A stretch of 19,832 bases of DNA from Ruminococcus sp. UBA7477 (GTDB lineage Bacteria; Bacillota; Clostridia; Oscillospirales; Ruminococcaceae): contig DLOT01000005.1 of NCBI GenBank assembly GCA_002479715.1, positions 1 to 19,832 of the forward strand. The letters are read 5' to 3'. Below, piece by piece: positions 15,388 to 19,832 of the stretch. The translations under genes and the position numbers were made by a program. Under the pieces are notes generated by a model, which did not search any database, was not told the DNA's origin, and worked only from the letters and a program-made list of their open reading frames with translations. The stretch's first letter is position 1; every line of letters begins with the position of its first letter.

Positions 15388-16932
15388 TTATCTTTTCACA
15401 AAGTATTCTTCGTACCACACAAGAAACGTGTAGATCGTCCATACCTTGCGCCAGTTATCCGAATTTCCGCCGACGTATTCTCTGAAGATGCCGTTGATCT
15501 CATCAAGGTCAAAGAATTTCGCAGCATATTCGCTGGAAAACTTCTCTCTGACATCAGCGTTATAATTCTCGTCTGCGAGCCATATCCTTATCGGAACGAT
15601 AAATCCCAGCTTTTTGCGGAACGCGATCTCCTCGGGCAGGACCTTTGCTGCCGCCGTCCTGAAAGCGACCTTGTTCTGCTCATCGTTCACCTTGTATTTT
15701 GAAGGCATACGCGATGCTATGTCGAAAACCCGCAGATCGGTCAGAGGCATACGGATCTCGAGTCCTGCCGCCGTACTCATTTTGTCAACATTCAGATAGA
15801 TATCGCCTTCAAGCCAGATCTGAATATCCACATCGGACATTTTAGTCAGCGGATCAAGCCCCTCGGTTTCGTCATAGATGCTTTGGACAAGGTTTATCGG
15901 CAGAACATCGGGGTTATAGTTTTTTAGTATACGCTGCTTTTCGTCCTCTTTCATGATGTTGGTGTTGCCGACATAGAAGTTTTTGAGGTTGTCACCGTAG
16001 CGCTCGGCGTTACGGTACATATTATAGCCGCCGAAAAATTCGTCGGAGCCTTCGCCCGAATAGCATATCGGGAAAGACTTTGCTGTTTCTTTACAGGCTA
16101 TTGCAAAGGCGATCGCCGAGGCGTCACCCAGCGGCTGTTCCATATTATACATAACATATGGGACTGCCTCGAAGTAGCTCTGAGGGGTGATAAGACAGCG
16201 TGAGTTGCGCCTGCCCAGAAGCTTTGCCGTCTGCGCAGCCAGCGGAGATTCGTCAAACCGCTCGTCCTCGTAGCCGCAGGAGGCCGTGTCGTCAATGTCC
16301 GAAACTGCCAGAACATATGACGAGTCTACCCCTCCCGACAGGAAGGATGCAGCCTTTTCGTCTGCATCTTTTACCTGCGGCATTATAGCCGTGACCGTCG
16401 AGTGGATCTCGTCGGCAAAATCCTCAAGAGATCTGCTTTCGTCCGGTCTGAAGGTCGGCGTCCAGTATCTCTTAACGGTGACTTTGCCGTTTTCAAATAT
16501 GAGGTAATGCCCGGGCATTAGTTTTTTTACACCCTTGAAAAAGGTGTCCTCTCCGGCGACATAGGTCAGCGACAGATATATCTGAAGCATATCCTCGTTA
16601 AGCTCTTTTTCAAACTGCGGCTGTGAAATTATATCTCTGATGTATGTTCCGCAGAGAAAAGTGCCGTCCTTTGCGAGATAATAGTAAAACGGCTTTGTTC
16701 CGAACTGATCGCGCAGACAGAAGGTCCTGTCGCCGTCCTCAATAGCCAGGGCGAACATTCCGTAGATGTGGTCAGGCATATCCGTACCCCACTTTTCGTA
16801 TGCGGAAAGCATGATCTGCTTTTCGACCTCGCAGCGAGGCTGCTTAGGGTCAAGACCCAGCTCGGCGCAAAGCTCCGCGCGGTTTCGTATATGACCTCTG
16901 TAATGAATGAGTTTTGCTGTCGATTGCGGCAT
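15388..16932 (-). CDS. AsnB-like asparagine synthase with truncated, degenerate glutaminase domain
   Basis: A 514-aa protein. The ATP-dependent synthetase domain is intact, with the PP-loop SGGVDS (199-204), SGEGSDEFFGGY (292-303) and LEIRMPLTD. The glutaminase domain is not. Canonical AsnB begins Met-Cys-Gly with Cys as nucleophile and has NGEIYN near residue 74. Here the protein starts just before that strand, NGEIYN reads RGHIRN (12-17), and about 65 residues including the Cys are absent. An in-frame stop lies a short way upstream of the ATG, and only 46 nt separate it from the preceding gene, so no lost exon-like piece is hidden there. AGGGG lies about 7 nt before ATG. Probably uses free ammonia or another amine, as beta-lactam or lasso-peptide synthetase relatives do. 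Possibly co-transcribed with the GH43 gene. Confidence 0.88.
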   Translation of the reverse strand: MPQSTAKLIHYRGHIRNRAELCAELGLDPKQPRCEVEKQIMLSAYEKWGTDMPDHIYGMFALAIEDGDRTFCLRDQFGTKPFYYYLAKDGTFLCGTYIRDIISQPQFEKELNEDMLQIYLSLTYVAGEDTFFKGVKKLMPGHYLIFENGKVTVKRYWTPTFRPDESRSLEDFADEIHSTVTAIMPQVKDADEKAASFLSGGVDSSYVLAVSDIDDTASCGYEDERFDESPLAAQTAKLLGRRNSRCLITPQSYFEAVPYVMYNMEQPLGDASAIAFAIACKETAKSFPICYSGEGSDEFFGGYNMYRNAERYGDNLKNFYVGNTNIMKEDEKQRILKNYNPDVLPINLVQSIYDETEGLDPLTKMSDVDIQIWLEGDIYLNVDKMSTAAGLEIRMPLTDLRVFDIASRMPSKYKVNDEQNKVAFRTAAAKVLPEEIAFRKKLGFIVPIRIWLADENYNADVREKFSSEYAAKFFDLDEINGIFREYVGGNSDNWRKVWTIYTFLVWYEEYFVKR

Positions 16933-16978
16933 AAAACCGCCCCTTTCTTTAATATATTTGCTTTGTTATGATGCAGCC

Positions 16979-18454
16979 TTATGAGTATTTCAGCTCAAAG
17001 CCGGAGAACTCCGCAGTGTTGCCGCCTACGGCATACATAGCAAGAATAACCCCCGTGAAGCCTCCGGAAACCTCGCTCGAAAGATACTTTGTCTGCCCTG
17101 TGCCCAAGCAGATCTCACGTCCGCCTTGCGACACAAAGAAGCTGTAGCTGAAGTTATCGCCGCGAATGATGAGCTTAGCCTTGTTTTCGCATATTTCGGC
17201 TGAGTTCATTATATGCTTTATTCCTCCGATATTCAGCCTGCATATTGCCTCAAAGCCGCTTTCGATTTTTCGCAGAGCCACCTCGTAATGCTCGCTTTCG
17301 CACATATAGGCTGTCAGCCCTGCTTCACCGCCGTCGATGTTCAGCTCGGCGGACATTTCAAAGCAAAACTCTCGTTGGCACAGTCCGATAAATGTCGGGG
17401 AAGCGGTGTCATCAAGGGTTTTGGAGCTTCCGCGCAGTATCGCCTTTCCATGGCCGACCGAATAGTTTTCAAAATCGGGGTGACGCAGATAGCGCCACTC
17501 TGCCGAGGCGTTGTCAATTGTGTAAAGCTTTTTTTCGCGCTGTGAGAAATCTCCCTCAAGCTCATAGCTCTCCTCGCAGATCCCATCGCTTCCGGCATAA
17601 AGCCAGCCGTTTTCGTCGATTCCCGCAGGAACGAGGAAAACCTCTCTGCCGAGGTTGTGGTAGGCCATCCATAAGTCGATCTGCCTGAAGCCTAGGCATA
17701 GTATATGAAGGCTGCCGTTTTTGTCAAAGACAAGATCTCCGTGGCCGATGCCCTGAATTATTCCGGGAGCCTTGTTGCGGTTGGTAAGTATCGGGTTGTG
17801 CGGACAGCTCTCGAATTTTCCCCAAGGGGAACGCGCCCTCGCACAGGTTATCATGTGGCCGTACTCTGTTCCGCCCTCGGCGATCATAAGGTAATACCAG
17901 TCGCCTATTTTATACATATGCGGGCTTTCGGGATATCTTCCTCCCGAGCCGCACCAGATGTTTTTACTTCCGGTCAGCTTTGTGCCGGTCGCTATATCTA
18001 TTTCGCACTGGGTTATGCCGTTGATTCCGTCATCATCAACGCCGGTAGAGATGAAGTAAGTCTTGCCGCCGTCAAACATAAGTGAGGGATCTATGCCGTC
18101 CTGATCGACTGTTATGGGCTCGCTCCATTGACCGTGAATGTCGTCGGTGTAGACATAAAAATGCTTGCGGGTGGTGTTATTGGTCGTCACCATATAGAAC
18201 CTTCCGTCGTGACAGCGTATAGTCGGCGCAAAAACGCCTCCCGAGCTTTCAACATCCGCGAGTGCCACCTGACTCTTCTTTGAGAGAACATAGCCGATCG
18301 GCTCCCAGTTCACAAGGTCGTCGCTTTCAAAAAGAGGAACACCGGGGAAGTACTGAAACGAGGAGCAGACCATATAGTATTTTCCCGTGCTTTGGTCAAA
18401 GCAGACCGACGGGTCGGGGTAGAATCCCTTTACAACGGGATTGGTGTATCGCAT
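16979..18454 (-). CDS. GH43 glycoside hydrolase (beta-xylosidase/alpha-arabinofuranosidase type)
   Basis: A 491-aa intracellular-type GH43 enzyme without signal peptide. The five-bladed propeller holds the three acidic residues: Asp14 (GFYPDPSV, base), Asp122 (DGIDPSLMF, pKa modulator) and Glu176 (YPESPHMY, acid). PSVCFDQSTGKYYMVCSSF and FPGVPLFESDDLVNW resemble the xylan-active subfamilies with a C-terminal beta-sandwich, here from about residue 320. It likely trims imported xylo- or arabino-oligosaccharides. I chose the ATG at 18454: AAAGGG is 8 nt upstream and a -10 box lies at 18486-18491. A longer open frame starting at 18514 would place the promoter inside the gene. Confidence 0.93.
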   Translation of the reverse strand: MRYTNPVVKGFYPDPSVCFDQSTGKYYMVCSSFQYFPGVPLFESDDLVNWEPIGYVLSKKSQVALADVESSGGVFAPTIRCHDGRFYMVTTNNTTRKHFYVYTDDIHGQWSEPITVDQDGIDPSLMFDGGKTYFISTGVDDDGINGITQCEIDIATGTKLTGSKNIWCGSGGRYPESPHMYKIGDWYYLMIAEGGTEYGHMITCARARSPWGKFESCPHNPILTNRNKAPGIIQGIGHGDLVFDKNGSLHILCLGFRQIDLWMAYHNLGREVFLVPAGIDENGWLYAGSDGICEESYELEGDFSQREKKLYTIDNASAEWRYLRHPDFENYSVGHGKAILRGSSKTLDDTASPTFIGLCQREFCFEMSAELNIDGGEAGLTAYMCESEHYEVALRKIESGFEAICRLNIGGIKHIMNSAEICENKAKLIIRGDNFSYSFFVSQGGREICLGTGQTKYLSSEVSGGFTGVILAMYAVGGNTAEFSGFELKYS

Positions 18455-18485
18455 AATATCAGCCCTTTCGTTTATCCTTATGATA

Positions 18486-18514
18486 ATTATACTATGCCGC
18501 CCGGCTATTTGCAA
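18486..18514 (-). promoter_or_regulatory. Promoter of the GH43 gene
   Basis: Minus-strand TTGCAA (18509-18514), 17-nt spacer and perfect TATAAT (18486-18491). The -35 lies in the last codons of the thioesterase gene. The predicted 5' UTR is about 25 nt. It would also drive the AsnB-like gene, since no terminator is visible between them. Confidence 0.8.
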
Positions 18515-18900
18515 GACTTTCCGTCGGCCTTGGACTGAAATTTTACGGCATTGAGGGCAAATCGCCTGTGTTCGGCCCTTCCTATTTCTCCGGCTTCGTC
18601 AAAGGCAAGGATCTCAAAGCAAAGCTCACGGCCGTTTTGACGGGTGAGAGTCGCCTTAGCAGAGCATCTCATTCCTGCGGGGGTCGCGCTGGTATGCTCC
18701 GCGGCAATATATGTGCCGACTGTAGTCTCTCCTTCGTCCAGAAAGGGAGCGGCGCAGTTCATTGCAGCGTTTTCCATAAGCGCGATCAGCGACGGCGTTG
18801 ACAATACCCTTGCCTCTCCGCTGCCTACCAAACAGGCCAGATGTTCTTCCGAAACTGTCATTTCAGATGTGTATACCGCGTTAAGCTCTGCTTGTTTCAT
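18505..18900 (-). CDS. Hotdog-fold thioesterase, fluoroacetyl-CoA thioesterase (FlK)-like
   Basis: A 131-aa single hotdog domain. It matches the FlK-like family by VGSGEARVLSTPSLIALMENAA, GETTVGTYIAAEHTSATPAG and AFDEAGEIGRAEHRRF. The residues corresponding to the FlK triad are present: Thr35, Glu43 and His69. The family hydrolyses small acyl-CoAs; only a few members act on fluoroacetyl-CoA, so here a general acyl-CoA housekeeping or detoxifying role is more likely. AAGGAG is 7 nt before ATG. Its stop codon lies 3 nt from the -35 of the GH43 promoter. There is no other fatty-acid or CoA gene nearby, so the substrate cannot be inferred from context. Confidence 0.85.
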   Translation of the reverse strand: MKQAELNAVYTSEMTVSEEHLACLVGSGEARVLSTPSLIALMENAAMNCAAPFLDEGETTVGTYIAAEHTSATPAGMRCSAKATLTRQNGRELCFEILAFDEAGEIGRAEHRRFALNAVKFQSKADGKSCK

Positions 18901-18946
18901 AAATATTCTCCTTATGTTTAAAAAAGTCGTCTGTGTTCATAACGTG

Positions 18947-18975
18947 TTAATAATTATGATGTATAATAATATAAT
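18947..18975 (+). promoter_or_regulatory. Possible promoter of the plus-strand membrane-protein gene
   Basis: TTAATA (18947-18952), 17-nt spacer and TATAAT (18970-18975) on the plus strand, about 40 nt before the ATG. A second TATAAT is at 18962-18967. The region is very AT-rich, so the -35 is uncertain. Confidence 0.45.
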
Positions 18976-18999
18976 AGCTTATTTTCAGAGAAATTGCAA
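18971..18999 (-). promoter_or_regulatory. Promoter of the thioesterase gene
   Basis: Minus-strand TTGCAA (18994-18999), 17-nt spacer and TATTAT (18971-18976), about 70 nt before the thioesterase ATG. Its -10 overlaps the -10 proposed for the divergent gene. Confidence 0.55.
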
Positions 19000-19014
19000 A
19001 GGATTTGATAAAAA

Positions 19015-19832
19015 ATGTCCGATAAAAATAAAAAGAACCGAATGGTTATCTCAACCGAGACCGAAAACGGTCAGAGCCTTGTTCCGGAGGAGGATGAGGC
19101 TTTTGAGAGCGCGGCAGCGGAAAAATACCGTGAGGAGCTTTTGAACGAGGAAGAGCGTGCCGAAGCGGCTGTCAGGCGTGAGCAGCAGCGCCGCAGAGAT
19201 TACGAGCGCCGCCTCCGGGATGAGAAAGTAGCCATGCTTCGCGAAAAACAGGGAGTCGAGGAGGAAAACTCCGAGGAGGACAGTGACGAGAAACAGGAAA
19301 AGCCGGAGCCTATGACCTTCGGAAAAAAGCTGGAGAACTTCTGGTATCATTATAAATGGACGGTTATCATTGCAGCAGTCGCGATAGTCTTCGGGGTATA
19401 TATGATAGCAGAGCTTTTGGCGAATACTCAGCCTGATATGATAGTCCTTTGCACGGTTGATAACGGTCTTATGTACCGTGCCGATGAGGTGGAAGGATTT
19501 TTTAAGAAATACGGCGAAGATCTTAACGGCGACGGCGAGGTCTACATTCAGGTCATCTTCACGCCTATGGACGCTTCATCCGGCGGAGATCAGCTTACTC
19601 AGAGCTATGAAACAAAGCTGTATTCAAACCTGTCCAACGCCGATGCTGTCATTTTCATCACAGATGAAGCAAGCATCTTTTCTATTGAGCAGGTGGCGTT
19701 TCAGGATATGTCTGACAGGCTGGATTCGGAGTATGTTTCGGGGGACAGCCTTTCGCTCAACGGCAAGCTTGTCCGTGATTCCTTCAACTGGGCGCAGATG
19801 CCCGAAGATATGGTCATAAAGATGCGCGAGCC
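19015..19832 (+). CDS. Single-pass membrane protein of unknown function (3' end off the window)
   Basis: The only plus-strand gene; 272 residues are visible and the frame is open at the edge. Residues 1-100 are highly charged and predicted helical or coiled (runs such as EKYREELLNEEERAEAAVRR), without a signal peptide. A hydrophobic span at about 115-135 (TVIIAAVAIVFGVYMIAELL) should cross the membrane once, leaving the C-terminal part outside. That part contains DLNGDGEV (169-176), which has the shape of a calcium-binding loop. AAAGGA lies 11 nt before the ATG. I do not recognise the family. The layout resembles clostridial membrane-anchored proteins encoded near surface functions, but no role can be assigned. 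Confidence 0.88.
   Translation, partial: MSDKNKKNRMVISTETENGQSLVPEEDEAFESAAAEKYREELLNEEERAEAAVRREQQRRRDYERRLRDEKVAMLREKQGVEEENSEEDSDEKQEKPEPMTFGKKLENFWYHYKWTVIIAAVAIVFGVYMIAELLANTQPDMIVLCTVDNGLMYRADEVEGFFKKYGEDLNGDGEVYIQVIFTPMDASSGGDQLTQSYETKLYSNLSNADAVIFITDEASIFSIEQVAFQDMSDRLDSEYVSGDSLSLNGKLVRDSFNWAQMPEDMVIKMRE

Noticed and set aside
16979..18514. Longer GH43 reading frame starting at 18514
   Set aside because: The extra 20 residues lie over a TTGCAA-17-TATAAT promoter and the end of the thioesterase gene; the ATG at 18454 has a proper ribosome site and starts at the usual family boundary.
19051..19350. Hydrophobic 99-residue minus-strand frame starting MIPEVLQLF
   Set aside because: Looks like a small membrane protein, but it is the complement of the charged N-terminal part of the plus-strand gene, where Glu/Lys-rich codons read as Leu/Phe in antisense.

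Overview
The window looks like a chromosomal segment of a Gram-positive Clostridia bacterium, most likely Ruminococcus or a close Oscillospiraceae relative. The evidence is a T-box leader, TTGACA/TATAAT-type promoters with 17-nt spacers, AAGGAG-type ribosome binding sites, a secreted transglutaminase-like protein with WYYL cell-wall-binding repeats, and a GH43 hemicellulase. The species assignment is inference. I see no rRNA, tRNA, CRISPR array or insertion sequence. Nearly every gene lies on the minus strand, so transcription runs from high to low coordinates; only the last, partial gene is on the plus strand.

Region A (about 9479 down to 1) is a nine-gene surface-glycan operon behind one strong promoter. 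Upstream of the promoter are four tandem 11-bp repeats, and downstream is a structured leader of about 214 nt. In transcription order it encodes a GT8 glycosyltransferase, a CDP-alcohol phosphotransferase-family membrane enzyme, a LicD-family phosphotransferase, a GT-B glycosyltransferase, an IspD/TarI-type cytidylyltransferase, a Wzy-like polymerase or ligase, an extended SDR, a second LicD, and an exported transglutaminase-like protein with choline-binding-type repeats that runs off the left edge. The likely logic is that the cytidylyltransferase makes a CDP-alcohol, the LicD and CDP-alcohol enzymes transfer phospho-alcohol groups, and the other enzymes assemble the glycan. A Wzx-type flippase just upstream has its own promoter and terminator.

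Region B (about 11150 to 12550) is a compact cupin plus bile-salt-hydrolase-type Ntn amidase pair with a 1-nt stop/start overlap, followed by a terminator.

Region C (about 12596 to 16932) concerns asparagine. A consensus promoter and a T-box riboswitch with an AAC (Asn) specifier precede asnS and asnA. Upstream lies an AsnB-like protein with an intact synthetase domain but only a stump of the glutaminase domain, without the nucleophilic cysteine.

Region D (about 16979 to 19832) holds a GH43 beta-xylosidase/arabinofuranosidase with its own promoter, a hotdog thioesterase resembling fluoroacetyl-CoA thioesterase, and a divergent single-pass membrane protein that runs off the right edge. The last two are separated by overlapping divergent promoters.
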